Assembly (NCBI GenBank): GCA_012838435.1 | Contig: DUPH01000206.1 | Coordinates: 1-43,248, forward strand | DNA length: 43,248 nucleotides | DNA from: Lentisphaerota bacterium | GTDB lineage: Bacteria > Verrucomicrobiota > Kiritimatiellia > RFP12 > UBA1067 | Direction of reading: 5' to 3' | Part shown: one piece after another, positions 15,546-24,870 of the stretch | Position numbering within the stretch: position 1 is the stretch's first letter | How the letters are laid out: each line of letters begins with the position of its first letter | Notes under the pieces: model-generated | Database searches by the model: none | What the model was told of the DNA's origin: nothing | The model's input: only the letters and a program-made list of their open reading frames with translations | Program-made: the position numbers and the translations under genes

Positions 15546-16390
15546 CACAAAATCTGGTTGTCAATCAGCCGCGTCCGGCCGCACTGCGCGGCGACCAGCG
15601 CCACGTTCCCGCGCCGCGCTTCGGCGACCGGCTCCAAGCTTTCAGCGTCCACGATCTCGGCGTAGTCAAGTTGCAGCGCATGCGCCTCGATCACCTCCAC
15701 CATGCGCGCACGCACGTCCGCCGCCGGAGCGCCGCCCTGCTCGACACACGCGGCGGCGGCCTGCAGGGCGCGGCTCAAGCCCAGCGCGCGCTGCCGTTCG
15801 TCGGCAGAGAGATAGACATTGCGCGAACTCATGGCCAGCCCGTCGGGCTCGCGCACGATCGGCGCCACCACGATCTCGATGGGGAAGTTGAGATCGCGCA
15901 CCATACGCCGGATGATCGCGGCCTGCTGATAGTCTTTCTGGCCGAACACCGCCACATGCGGCTGCGCCAGATTGAAGAGCTTGGCCACCACCGTGCAAAC
16001 ACCCCGGAAGTGTCCGGGACGCCGCGCCCCGCACAGCCCGGCGGAGAGCCGCTCCTCCGTAACGAACACGCTGGCATCCGGCGCGTACATGGTTGCCACG
16101 GACGGGAAAAAGACCGCCGACGCCCCTGCCCGCTCGCATTGCTCGAGATCGCGCGCCTCGTCGCGCGGGTATTTTTCAAAGTCCTCGTTGGGGCCGAACT
16201 GAACCGGATTGACGAAGATACTGACCACGACAACATCGGCACGCTTGCGCGCCTCGGCGACCAGCGAGAGGTGTCCCGCATGCAGATACCCCATCGTCGG
16301 CACCAACCCGATACGCGCACCGTCAAGACGCCGGGCCAACGCCCACGCCTGCATCTCATCCGCCTGCTTGATCTGCACCATACTGCTCAT
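15545..16390 (-). CDS. panC: Pantothenate synthetase
   Basis: A 281-residue protein of normal length. It joins pantoate and beta-alanine using ATP to make pantothenate, the precursor of coenzyme A. Seen are VPTMGYLHAGHLSLV with the nucleotide-binding HAGH (37-40), FVNPVQFGPNEDFEKYPR, GKKDYQQ-like FGQKDYQQAAIIRRMV, and MSSRNVYLS in the KMSKS-equivalent position. It starts 17 bp after hemL and is probably cotranscribed with it. No panB or panD is nearby. Its stop codon abuts repeat array B. Confidence 0.95.
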   Translation of the reverse strand: MSSMVQIKQADEMQAWALARRLDGARIGLVPTMGYLHAGHLSLVAEARKRADVVVVSIFVNPVQFGPNEDFEKYPRDEARDLEQCERAGASAVFFPSVATMYAPDASVFVTEERLSAGLCGARRPGHFRGVCTVVAKLFNLAQPHVAVFGQKDYQQAAIIRRMVRDLNFPIEIVVAPIVREPDGLAMSSRNVYLSADERQRALGLSRALQAAAACVEQGGAPAADVRARMVEVIEAHALQLDYAEIVDAESLEPVAEARRGNVALVAAQCGRTRLIDNQIL

Positions 16391-16407
16391 GGCGACTTCT
16401 TTCTCTT

Positions 16408-17682
16408 TCAGGACTCCCAGGCGGCGATGACCGCCTGCGCCAGTCCATCGATCTCCGCTTCGCCGTGCGCGGCGGAGATGAAGCCCATCTCAAATTGCGA
16501 CGGCGGCAGGTAGAAGCCGCTCTTCAGCACCGAGTGGAAGAGACGCGCGTAGGCTGCCGTGTCACTCTGCTTCGCCGTGGCCAGATCGCGCACCGGCGTC
16601 GGCGTGCAGAAAAAGGTGAAGACGCCCTTATACTGCGCACAGTGGAACGGCAGACCGCGCTCGACCGCCGCCGTGTTGACCGTATCCGCCAAACGCTGTC
16701 CCAACTCGGCCATGCGCGGATAGGGATTGTCACGTTCCAGCACGTCCAGAGTCTTCAGACCGGCCGCGACAGCCAGCGGATTGCCCGACAACGTGCCGGC
16801 CTGATAGACCTTGCCGGTCGGCGACAGCTCGTCCATGAATACCGCAGCCCCGCCGAGCGCCGCCAACGGCAGACCGCCGCCGATCACTTTGCCCAGTGTC
16901 ATCAAGTCCGCTTTCACGCCGATCGTCGCTGCGTACGACGACAAGGCAAAGCGGAAGCCAGTGATGACCTCGTCGAAAATCAGCAGCGCGCCGGATTGAT
17001 CCGCAGTGTGACGCAGTCTGACAAGAAAATCGGGATCGGGCATGACAAGGCCCATGTTGCCGGCAATCGGCTCCACGATAATCGCCGCCACTTCGGAGCC
17101 CATCGTTTGGATCAGCGTTTTCACCGCATCGATGTCGTTGTACGGCACGACAAAAGTGTCATGGACCACGTATCGCGGAACGCCCGCCGAGCTGACGGTA
17201 CCGCCGGTCAACAAGCCGCTGCCCGCCGAAACCAGCATGCTGTCGCTGTGGCCATGATAGCAGCCGTCGAACTTGATGATGCGCTTGCGTCCGGTCACCC
17301 CGCGTACGATGCGCAACGCGGTCATCACCGCTTCGGTGCCCGAGTTGACCAACCGTACCCGCTCCAGGCTGGGCAGCCATTCGCACAAGCGTTCAGCGAA
17401 GGTCACCTCATCCGGCGTGTTGATGCCGAAGGTCGTGCCGAGGGCCGCACGCGACTGAATCGCCGCGACCACTTCGTCATGCGCATGGCCGAGGATCATC
17501 GCCCCCCACGAACAGCAGAAATCCACCAGCTTGCGGCCGTCCGCCGTATGGATGTACGGGCCTTTGCCGGACTCGACATACAGCGGCGTACCGCCAACAC
17601 CGTTGAAGGCACGTACCGGACTGTTGACTCCGCCCGGAATCACCTGACACGCGCGCGAAAATAAAGCTTCATGATTGAGCAT
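16408..17682 (-). CDS. hemL: Glutamate-1-semialdehyde 2,1-aminomutase
   Basis: A 424-residue protein from the ATG at 17682, with AAGGCGG about 7 bases upstream; a GTG two codons earlier is less likely. It is a PLP enzyme of the C5 heme pathway that turns glutamate-1-semialdehyde into 5-aminolevulinate. Motifs are PGGVNSPVRAF at the N-terminus, VNSGTEAVMTALR, KFDGCYHGHSD, IFDEVITGFR, the PLP lysine in LGKVIGGGLP (about Lys265) and AGTLSGNPLA. No other heme genes are close. It lies 60 bp after the TlpA-like gene. Confidence 0.95.
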   Translation of the reverse strand: MLNHEALFSRACQVIPGGVNSPVRAFNGVGGTPLYVESGKGPYIHTADGRKLVDFCCSWGAMILGHAHDEVVAAIQSRAALGTTFGINTPDEVTFAERLCEWLPSLERVRLVNSGTEAVMTALRIVRGVTGRKRIIKFDGCYHGHSDSMLVSAGSGLLTGGTVSSAGVPRYVVHDTFVVPYNDIDAVKTLIQTMGSEVAAIIVEPIAGNMGLVMPDPDFLVRLRHTADQSGALLIFDEVITGFRFALSSYAATIGVKADLMTLGKVIGGGLPLAALGGAAVFMDELSPTGKVYQAGTLSGNPLAVAAGLKTLDVLERDNPYPRMAELGQRLADTVNTAAVERGLPFHCAQYKGVFTFFCTPTPVRDLATAKQSDTAAYARLFHSVLKSGFYLPPSQFEMGFISAAHGEAEIDGLAQAVIAAWES

Positions 17683-17742
17683 GGACACACCGCCTTATTT
17701 ATACATTGCCCCCACTGCACCAGCATGAAAAGGGCATCCACA

Positions 17743-18468
17743 TCACTTCTTCGACTTCGATTCCTTATTCTGCCCACGTCCGATCGCCAAAATCCTGGCG
17801 ACCTTCGCCTCGGTCAATTCATAGCCCTTGAGACCGGGGAACCCCTCCCAGATGATCGTCCGGTATTGCGGCTCCAAAATAATGACGTGCGGCCACCCCC
17901 ACACCCCGAACAGGGCTTCATACGCTCCTTGGTCCGGGTGTGCTTTGGCGGCAAAGTCTGTCAGATCCGGTCCTTCTTCCGATTCTGCCCGCTTCTGAGA
18001 AGTCTGGGCGTCGGCCTTGTCTTGCTTTTTTTTCTGATCAGCGGGCAGTGGCCGATCCAAAGCCAGCGCATACTCCTTTTTGGGACCCTTGTACGCCTTG
18101 ACCTGCTCCTCGGTCTCGCCGGTGATCCCGATCACCACCAACTCGTCGCCGAATTTACGATGCAACGTATTCATGAGCGGCGTCATCCGTTTGCACGCAC
18201 CGCACCAAGTACGCCAGAACTCAATGATCACAAACTTGCCTTCCGTCTCGGGCTTGTCCGTGAGCCACTTCGCCACCTCCAGCGGCGGCGCGTCCGTGAA
18301 CGCGCAGCTAAGCGCCCATATCTGCTTACCGCCATCGGCCACGGTCTGCACACGGCCGGTCGTGCAGACTCCCGACGCATCACACTCGGCCACAGTCTGG
18401 GCACCTGCCACCCCGCACAGACAGACACACAGACACACGGCAACACGCTTTACAAGGTTTGCGCTCAT
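17743..18468 (-). CDS. Exported TlpA-like thioredoxin-fold protein
   Basis: A 241-residue protein with a signal peptide ending near GVAGA-QT. The thioredoxin fold begins at about residue 78 (FVIIEFWRTWCGACKRMTP) with the redox pair Cys89/Cys92. The cis-Pro region is GWPHVIILEP near residue 200. Between them lies a charged insert (about 135-170, Lys/Asp/Glu-rich) absent from standard TlpA. The N-terminal region holds three more Cys. It probably acts as a periplasmic thiol-disulfide reductant; the partner is not evident. A strong promoter lies directly upstream. Confidence 0.8.
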   Translation of the reverse strand: MSANLVKRVAVCLCVCLCGVAGAQTVAECDASGVCTTGRVQTVADGGKQIWALSCAFTDAPPLEVAKWLTDKPETEGKFVIIEFWRTWCGACKRMTPLMNTLHRKFGDELVVIGITGETEEQVKAYKGPKKEYALALDRPLPADQKKKQDKADAQTSQKRAESEEGPDLTDFAAKAHPDQGAYEALFGVWGWPHVIILEPQYRTIIWEGFPGLKGYELTEAKVARILAIGRGQNKESKSKK

Positions 18469-18491
18469 CGTCTCTCTCCTTTTTGGGGCGC

Positions 18492-18520
18492 ATTATACCC
18501 CAACCGCCACCCAGCGACAA
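18492..18520 (-). promoter_or_regulatory. Sigma-70-type promoter of the TlpA-like gene
   Basis: On the minus strand: TTGTCG (18520-18515), a 17-nt spacer and a perfect TATAAT (18497-18492). The start codon is at 18468, with AAAAGGAG between. The -10 lies within GGGGTATAATGCGCCCC, which resembles the site in front of ydbH. The leader would be about 17 bases. Confidence 0.7.
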
Positions 18521-18541
18521 GCCGCCCGGTTGGGGCCACGT

Positions 18542-19927
18542 CTACTCCTTCGGCTTGACGTTCCAGACTGTCAACGCGCACAACACCGAGAGCAGCGACG
18601 CACCGATCCAGAACAGGGCGATGTGGTCCACCGCATACTCGCATCCATTGAAACGGAAGACCGTGTGCGCAAACTCGTAGACCTCTTTGCCGCCCTCAAC
18701 CGCTCCCTGTGATTTAATCAGATAGCCGCTCACGATATCCTGAATACCCGCACCGAGATACGAGGCGATACCGACGACGCCCAGCGCCGCGCCCGCCGCG
18801 TTTTTCGGCGCCACGTCCACGGCCATCAGCCCGCCCAGAAAACAGAAGAGCACGCCGATCGAGGTGCCGAACAGCACCATCGCCACCACATCCACCCACT
18901 TGTGCGCGCCGGGCACCAACAGGAACAGGCAGAGCGCGACGGTATTCATCAGACCGAAAATCAGCGCGGGCGCATTGCGTCGACCGCTGAACAACTTGTC
19001 CGAGATCACACCGGAAAACAGCGTACCAAAGAGACCGAATATCGCGTTCACGGAGATGATCGAACTGGCCTCGATGTTGCTGTACCCCTTCTTCATTTCA
19101 AGAAAGTAAATGCCCCAACTGTTGATGGCGTAGCGCGCCACGTAGATGAATGCGCTCGACAGCGCGATCATCCACACGGCCCAGTTCATCAGCACCGCCT
19201 TTTGCCCCGCCCCTACCGACGTTGGGCTCTTCGCCTTTTCCGTCGGAACGGTTTCGCCCGACCACTCGGAGATCGGTGGTAGCCCCCGGCTCTGCGGACT
19301 ATCGTGATAGAGTGTCCACGCCAGCACCACGCCGACCAAACCGAACAGCGAGGCACCCACAAAACCCCACTGCCAACCAAATGAGGTGACGATCAGCGAT
19401 GTCAGGATAAACGTCAACGCCTCGCCCAAGTTGTGGCTCGTACACCAGATACCGTAGTAGGTCCCACGCTCCCGGTTGCTGAACCAGCGGGCCAGTCCTA
19501 CCACGCTGGCCGGCGCACCCATGGACTGCGCGTATCCGTTGATGCCCCACAGCACCGCGAAAAGCACCGCCGGCATGCGGAAGCCCAAGGCAAAGTTGGC
19601 CAAGGCGGAAACAAACAGACCGACCGACATGAACTTGCGAATGTCGCAGCGATCCGCCAGAAAACCGTTCACACATTTGCCGACCGCATAGGCGAAAAAC
19701 AACGCCGACCCGATGAATCCCAACTGCTCGGTGGTGAGATATCCCGAATCCACGAGGGGCTTCTTCATCACGTTGAGGCTCAGACGGCATACATAGTAGA
19801 GCCCGTACACCGTTACCATGACGAATATCGCCTGCCGGCGGCTCTGGCGGTAGTCGCGCGCCTGCTCTTCCGGCGTACCGGTGACCGGTCGATGTGGCGC
19901 GGGCTTAAAAAAGGATAAGATTTTCAT
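18542..19927 (-). CDS. OPA-family sugar-phosphate/glycerol-3-phosphate transporter (MFS)
   Basis: A 461-residue protein with about 12 membrane helices. The start at 19927 gives MKILSFFKPAPHRP, which matches the usual N-terminus of GlpT/UhpT/UhpC proteins; longer in-frame starts up to 19966 are less likely. Other signs are the RRQAIFVMVTVYGLYYVCR first helix, DRCDIRKF in the loop after helix 2, and SVWN-like YYGIWCTSHNLGEAL. The organophosphate:phosphate antiporters take up glycerol-3-phosphate or hexose phosphates. The nearby glpA-like set suggests glycerol-3-phosphate, but this is inferred. Confidence 0.85.
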   Translation of the reverse strand: MKILSFFKPAPHRPVTGTPEEQARDYRQSRRQAIFVMVTVYGLYYVCRLSLNVMKKPLVDSGYLTTEQLGFIGSALFFAYAVGKCVNGFLADRCDIRKFMSVGLFVSALANFALGFRMPAVLFAVLWGINGYAQSMGAPASVVGLARWFSNRERGTYYGIWCTSHNLGEALTFILTSLIVTSFGWQWGFVGASLFGLVGVVLAWTLYHDSPQSRGLPPISEWSGETVPTEKAKSPTSVGAGQKAVLMNWAVWMIALSSAFIYVARYAINSWGIYFLEMKKGYSNIEASSIISVNAIFGLFGTLFSGVISDKLFSGRRNAPALIFGLMNTVALCLFLLVPGAHKWVDVVAMVLFGTSIGVLFCFLGGLMAVDVAPKNAAGAALGVVGIASYLGAGIQDIVSGYLIKSQGAVEGGKEVYEFAHTVFRFNGCEYAVDHIALFWIGASLLSVLCALTVWNVKPKE

Positions 19928-19993
19928 AGCTGTGTTTTCCCGTGGCTTCCCCTGCATACGTGCCACATCTCCACCAATTCAAAATCCAACTTT

Positions 19994-20022
19994 AGATTAG
20001 CGGAAAAACTGGACACCATCAA
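19994..20022 (-). promoter_or_regulatory. Candidate promoter of the OPA transporter gene
   Basis: On the minus strand: TTGATG (20022-20017), a 17-nt spacer and TAATCT (19999-19994). The start codon at 19927 leaves a leader of about 60 bases. No clear terminator for the upstream beta-helix gene is seen in the 175-bp gap. Confidence 0.5.
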
Positions 20023-20102
20023 CACCGTCCTTATGCTCTTTTGCTGAGCTGTTGTACCCTGAAGGGACTCCTCAACCCCACATGCAAAAACCTGCCTGCT
20101 CA

Positions 20103-21710
20103 TCACCGCACGATCACGCGGTTCCCGCTGCCACGCGCGTTCAGATAGGCCTCGGTCTTGTCGTCCAGCGGCACGTATGTCGGACGCGCCGCAGCCGAGG
20201 ACAACTGCTCGACCGCCCCCAGGCGGGTCGCGGGCGTCCCCACAAAGACGTTTTCATCCAAACACGGTATCGAAGCGCTACCATCGGGATTCGTCAGGCT
20301 TGCGCAAATCTCGATCAGTTGCATGTGTGCACCCGCAAAGAGGTTGTTGCGGATCGTGTACCCCATCGCACGGTTGGAGGTGACCCAACTTTTGATGTGG
20401 GCGTCCTGTCTACGATCCGGACGCTGCTCGCAGAGCCCCGTCCCCGCGTCCCACATCAGGTTGTCAGCGATCACGAAATCCTCCATGCGGCTGGGGTTGT
20501 TCGTGGGACAGCGCGAGAGAAAATACTCAATCGAGTAATTGCATTTCTCGAACACGTTCCCCACATAACGGATGCCCTTCTGGAAAAGGATCTTTTCCTT
20601 GCCGCTGAAGCGCGACACGGCGTCGGCTTGATGCGTGACACCCGCGTCGTAGATCTGGTACACGTAACAGTTCGTGACCGTGTAGCCGTCGCACCCGCCC
20701 ACTTCCACCGCGTTGCCGTAGCGCACGCCCCACGCGCGACCGAAGAGGCCCTCGCCCTGGATGCCGCCACCGATCCAGCCGAACTCGCAGTTTTTAACGA
20801 GGAGGTTCTTGGAGCCGCCCTGATGGATGCCGTGCGCCCCGCCATACATCAGGCATAGGTTGTCGAAGGTTGTCCCCGCCTGACCGTGCGCCGTGATGAT
20901 GTTATGGCGCAGGCCGAATTCAATCGATTTGAACCGCTTGCCCGGATTTTCCTTCGAATAGAGATACAGTAGGCCCGTTCCGCGGCCGATGCCGTTCGTG
21001 GCGTAATCGTGGTAGAAGTGCAGATCGGAATCGAGACTGCGATAATCTGTGAACGGCCGCCCTGTGTATTGAGCCGTCGTGCGGCCGTCCTTGTGATAGA
21101 CAGGCAGGATCTTGATCGCGTGTGCCGCACCCTCGTCGAAGACCACCAGACCGATGTCCGTACGCCCCAGAGGGCACGACCAGACATTCGGCGTGTCCGT
21201 CGCCTGCCAACGGGCCGGGTCCGCGCCGTTGAAGGGCGAGGCAATCAAACGCGGTTTCGGGCCTATCCCGTAAGCGGAATAGGTGACGCCCTTAAGGCCT
21301 TTGAGCCCGCCCGCGTAGCCGGAGAACGGCTCGTCGGCAGGGTGGCCGGGGACATCGAGCGGCGTACGCCAAGTCCCGCCCCGTTCAAAGAGCACGAAGG
21401 AGCCGGGCCGGATGTCGGTCGCGCGGTTCAGCCGCTCAACCGTTGCCCACGCCGTCGCGGGCGTTCGGCCATCCTGAGCGTCGTCACCAGCCTTCGCCAG
21501 ATAGTAGACATCGCATCCTGCGGGCACCGTCAGGTTCGGCGTCGCGCGGATCTCGGCGATGCGCGCATCCGTCAACTCGCGGAAACGCTTCACCGTCGCC
21601 GCCGGATCGGCCCCCACCATCGAGATGAGCTTCACTTCTGCCGACGCCGACAAACAGACCCATGCGGCAAATCCCGCCGCCACGCCCCCAACGATACTCG
21701 ACTTCTTCAT
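20103..21710 (-). CDS. Secreted right-handed beta-helix protein
   Basis: A 535-residue protein from the ATG at 21710 (MKKSSIVGGVAAGFAAWVCL, a signal peptide), overlapping the stop of the DUF1667 gene by 4 bases. A longer open frame upstream is only the shadow of that gene. Residues about 60-110 (DVYYLAKAGDDAQDGRTPAT and AWATVERLN) are the usual entry of pectate-lyase-like/DUF1565 beta-helix proteins. Many Asn-rich coils follow (for example LLVKNCEFGWIGGGI and GYTVTNCYVYQI). Such folds are polysaccharide lyases or hydrolases; the substrate is unknown. Its place at the end of an oxidoreductase operon is odd. Confidence 0.75.
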   Translation of the reverse strand: MKKSSIVGGVAAGFAAWVCLSASAEVKLISMVGADPAATVKRFRELTDARIAEIRATPNLTVPAGCDVYYLAKAGDDAQDGRTPATAWATVERLNRATDIRPGSFVLFERGGTWRTPLDVPGHPADEPFSGYAGGLKGLKGVTYSAYGIGPKPRLIASPFNGADPARWQATDTPNVWSCPLGRTDIGLVVFDEGAAHAIKILPVYHKDGRTTAQYTGRPFTDYRSLDSDLHFYHDYATNGIGRGTGLLYLYSKENPGKRFKSIEFGLRHNIITAHGQAGTTFDNLCLMYGGAHGIHQGGSKNLLVKNCEFGWIGGGIQGEGLFGRAWGVRYGNAVEVGGCDGYTVTNCYVYQIYDAGVTHQADAVSRFSGKEKILFQKGIRYVGNVFEKCNYSIEYFLSRCPTNNPSRMEDFVIADNLMWDAGTGLCEQRPDRRQDAHIKSWVTSNRAMGYTIRNNLFAGAHMQLIEICASLTNPDGSASIPCLDENVFVGTPATRLGAVEQLSSAAARPTYVPLDDKTEAYLNARGSGNRVIVR

Positions 21711-22072
21711 TCCGCCGCTTCGATCTCCATCGTCGCCACCACGTCCACGCCCGTGCCACACACATTCTCCACAATCACGTCGCCGATCTTCACGGGCGGC
21801 GTCACGCAAGTCCGATGAATCTCCTCCACACAGGCAAAAATCATTGCCTTGGGGATCGGCTGCGCCGTCTTCACGCTGAGCGGCTCGCGACGGCCCCGCA
21901 CACGCGCCAGCGTTGAGATATGACGTGTCGGGCACACGCACTCCTGTCGCGCATAGACCGCACCGCGTCCGCACGCTGCGCCATCCACTGCGGTCACCTG
22001 ACCGTCTTCCAGCGTAACCCGCAGCCGGCATCCCATCGGGCATCCGATACACGTCAAAGTCTGTTCGCTCAT
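21707..22072 (-). CDS. DUF1667 cysteine-rich protein
   Basis: A 121-residue protein with Cys8, Cys11 and Cys15 (CIGCPMGC) and further Cys at 34, 45 and 47 (ACGRGAVYARQECVCPTR), which fits DUF1667. In Thermotoga and many clostridia this small protein is the third member of a set with a GlpA-like dehydrogenase and an FAD-dependent oxidoreductase, and probably carries an Fe-S centre. It overlaps the oxidoreductase gene by 4 bases and the beta-helix gene by 4. Confidence 0.85.
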   Translation of the reverse strand: MSEQTLTCIGCPMGCRLRVTLEDGQVTAVDGAACGRGAVYARQECVCPTRHISTLARVRGRREPLSVKTAQPIPKAMIFACVEEIHRTCVTPPVKIGDVIVENVCGTGVDVVATMEIEAAE

Positions 22073-23328
22073 GACTCCACCTCCACCGTCAACTCGGCGG
22101 TTCCGGCATGTCGTTCCAGCGTATCCTTGGGCACAACGAGCCGCACCATTTCGCCGGGGGTCATGATCCGGGAACGCTTACGCAACACCTCTTCGCCATC
22201 AATCCGAACCACCGCCGCAGCATCCTTGAAGACCGCTGACGGACGGAACATCAGCGGCACCCCGTCAGTCACCCGCGCCGCGCACACCGTCTGCGGCACC
22301 AAACCGCGGACACCCGCGCCGTCGCGTACGCGGATATCGCTACCGCGCGCCTGCTGGCCCTCTTGCGCGTACCGCGCCGCCTGACGTCCTGCTTCTTCCG
22401 ATTCAACCGTCACATGATCCACCAAATCATGGACATGCAAAACATTGCCGCAGGCGAAAATCCCCGGCACACTGGTTTGCAACGATTCGTCAACCAGCGG
22501 TCCGCATGTGATCGCGGAGATCCCGACACCCGCCGCGCGTGAGAGTTCATTCTCAGGAATCAGGCCGACCGAAAGCAACAGCGTATCGCACGCCAACCGC
22601 TGCTCGGTGCCGGGCAACGGCCGGCGCTGGTCATCGACCTGCGCGATGGTCACCGCTTCCAACCGTTCGCGCCCGTGGATGTCGATCACCGTATGGCTCA
22701 GCAACAACGGGATGTCATAATCATCCAGGCACTGCACCACATTACGTGTGAGCCCGCTGGAAAAGGGCATCAGTTCCACGCACGCCAACACTTGCGCTCC
22801 TTCGAGTGTCATGCGCCGCGCCATGATAAGACCGATATCCCCCGAGCCCAGAATCACCACACGCCGTCCGGGCATCCAACCATCCAGATTCATGAAGCGC
22901 TGTGCCAGACCGGCCGGATAGATACCAGCCGGACGCCAGCCCGGTACCCTCAGCGCTCCGCGCGTCCGTTCGCGGCACCCCATCGCCAACACAACGGCCT
23001 TGGCACGGAAACGCTGCAAGCCGAAGGTCGGGCTGACCGTCGTCACCTCGCGATCGGGCGTCACCGACAGCACCATCGTGTTGCACTGTGCCGACAGACC
23101 GAGCGCGTGAAACTGCTGCACAAAGCGATGCGCGTATTCCGGCCCCGTCAAATCCTCCTTGAACACATGCATGCCGAACCCGGCGTGGATGCACTGACGC
23201 AAGATACCGCCCAGTGCCGGTTCGCGCTCCAGCAACAGCACCTTACGGCAACCGGCCTCATGCGCCGCGATAGCTGCCGCCAGCCCGGCCGGTCCGCCGC
23301 CGATGATAAGCACGTCGATCTCAGTCAT
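22069..23328 (-). CDS. FAD/NAD(P)-dependent oxidoreductase of the glycerol-3-phosphate dehydrogenase set
   Basis: A 419-residue protein starting at the ATG at 23328 with AGGAGG seven bases before it; upstream in-frame ATGs lie inside the previous gene. The N-terminal FAD fold is VLIIGGGPAGLAAAIAA. The second Rossmann motif is VVILGSGDIGLIMARRM. GIFACGNVLHVHDLVD near residue 325 is the FAD-binding end. Related proteins (pyridine nucleotide-disulfide oxidoreductase class) work with GlpA-like subunits to pass electrons from glycerol-3-phosphate. It overlaps the previous gene by 8 bases and the DUF1667 gene by 4. Confidence 0.88.
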   Translation of the reverse strand: MTEIDVLIIGGGPAGLAAAIAAHEAGCRKVLLLEREPALGGILRQCIHAGFGMHVFKEDLTGPEYAHRFVQQFHALGLSAQCNTMVLSVTPDREVTTVSPTFGLQRFRAKAVVLAMGCRERTRGALRVPGWRPAGIYPAGLAQRFMNLDGWMPGRRVVILGSGDIGLIMARRMTLEGAQVLACVELMPFSSGLTRNVVQCLDDYDIPLLLSHTVIDIHGRERLEAVTIAQVDDQRRPLPGTEQRLACDTLLLSVGLIPENELSRAAGVGISAITCGPLVDESLQTSVPGIFACGNVLHVHDLVDHVTVESEEAGRQAARYAQEGQQARGSDIRVRDGAGVRGLVPQTVCAARVTDGVPLMFRPSAVFKDAAAVVRIDGEEVLRKRSRIMTPGEMVRLVVPKDTLERHAGTAELTVEVES

Positions 23329-24838
23329 GGGAAACCTCCTGACGCTCAACGCTCGACGTTTGACAGGCCGCATCAGAATCGGTCTCCGCGTGTCGTGTGC
23401 CACACGTCACCAAAATCCGCGAGTCGCCGCCGAATTTCGTGACCTGCTCCGGCGTCAATCCCAACTCTTCGCACAGGATCGTGATGATGCGCGGCGTACA
23501 GAAACCACCCTGGCAGCGGCCCATGCCCGCGCGCGTGCGCCGCTTGACACCGTCCAGCGTCCGCGCTCCAATGCGGCTACGGACCGCTGCCCGAATCTCA
23601 GCCTCCGTCACATTTTCGCAACGACAGACGATCCGCCCGTAGGACGGGTCGGCCGTGATCGCGGCGACACGTTCCGCATCGGTCATCTCGCGGAACGGCT
23701 TTGGAAATACCGGACACGGGGTCATGGAAGACGAACGCTGCGCGCCGAGTTTCTCCCCTATCCGCTCCGCTAGCCAGACCGCCACCGCCGGTGCCGCCGT
23801 AAGTCCCGGCGACTCCATCGCCGCCGCATTGAAAAACAGCGGTGCGTCAGGTGCCTCTCCCACCACAAAGTCATCACGATCGCCATGAGCACGCAGGCCG
23901 GAGAAGGTCGCGATCACGCCGCTCATCGGTAACTGCTCCCAAACCCGCGTCGCCGATTCAACCACCTTGCGCAAACCATCGGCGGTTGTGCGGGTGTCGC
24001 TTTTATCATCGATATCCTCAGCCGTCGGCCCGACAATCAGCGTATCGTCCACGGTCGGCGCGACCAACACGCCCTTGCCCAGCGGAGTCGGAACCTGGAA
24101 GATCGTCGCACGGAACGTACCCGCGTACTGTTTGTCGATCATCAGATACTCGCCGCGCCGTGCCGTGATCGAAAACTTTTGTGTGCTGACCCGATTGTTC
24201 AATTCATCCGCATAGACACCGGCGGCATTCACTACCGCACGCGTGCGGAACACGCCGCCATCGGCGGTCGTCACCTGCCAGAGACCGTCGGGCGCGCGCG
24301 TCACGTCAACAACGCGCCGTTCAAAGTGAAAGACAACGCCATTCGCGGCGGCGTGCTCGGCCAGCCGGAAGGTAAGTCCATACGGACAGCAGATGCCGCC
24401 GCTGGGCGCGAACAGCGCGCCGATGACCGCGCGGCTGATGTTCGGTTCCAAGGCGCGAACCTCATCCTGCGTGAGCACCTGCAATCCCGGCACGCCGTTG
24501 CCTTCACCGCGCGTCTTCAATGCATGGAGCGCGGCGAGATCGCTGTCGTCGAAAGCCGCCACAAGCGAAGTGTTCCGAATGAACGGAACGTCCAGTTCGC
24601 GGCACCAATCCTCGAAAAGCGCGTTGCCGAGCACATTGAATCGCGCTTTGGCCGATCCGGGTGCTGCATCATAGCCCGCATGTATGATTGCGCTATTGGC
24701 TTTGGTCGTGCCCTCTGCCACATCGCCCGCTTGATCCAGCACGCAGACCCGCAATGCGTAGCGCGACACTTCGCGCGCGATTGCGCATCCCACTACGCCG
24801 GCTCCTACGACCAGCACATCTGAATAATCCTGCGTCAT
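23321..24838 (-). CDS. glpA: GlpA-like glycerol-3-phosphate dehydrogenase with BFD-type [2Fe-2S] domain
   Basis: A 505-residue flavoprotein. DVLVVGAGVVGCAIARE (7-23) is the FAD site. NSAIIHAGYDAAPGSAKARF and VVNAAGVYADELNN fit GlpA/DAO proteins. The C-terminus holds a Fer2_BFD domain with CRCENVTEAEIRAAV (about 407) and MGRCQGGFC (about 440). It would oxidise glycerol-3-phosphate to dihydroxyacetone phosphate together with the next two gene products. The last 15 codons overlap a GCTCAACG word repeat (about 23340-23358), so the tail SSVERQEVSHD is probably repeat-derived. Exact substrate is inferred from family and context; no glpK is in the window. Confidence 0.85.
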   Translation of the reverse strand: MTQDYSDVLVVGAGVVGCAIAREVSRYALRVCVLDQAGDVAEGTTKANSAIIHAGYDAAPGSAKARFNVLGNALFEDWCRELDVPFIRNTSLVAAFDDSDLAALHALKTRGEGNGVPGLQVLTQDEVRALEPNISRAVIGALFAPSGGICCPYGLTFRLAEHAAANGVVFHFERRVVDVTRAPDGLWQVTTADGGVFRTRAVVNAAGVYADELNNRVSTQKFSITARRGEYLMIDKQYAGTFRATIFQVPTPLGKGVLVAPTVDDTLIVGPTAEDIDDKSDTRTTADGLRKVVESATRVWEQLPMSGVIATFSGLRAHGDRDDFVVGEAPDAPLFFNAAAMESPGLTAAPAVAVWLAERIGEKLGAQRSSSMTPCPVFPKPFREMTDAERVAAITADPSYGRIVCRCENVTEAEIRAAVRSRIGARTLDGVKRRTRAGMGRCQGGFCTPRIITILCEELGLTPEQVTKFGGDSRILVTCGTRHAETDSDAACQTSSVERQEVSHD

Positions 24839-24870
24839 ATCTGTCCCATCTATTCCCTGTCGCGCATGCG

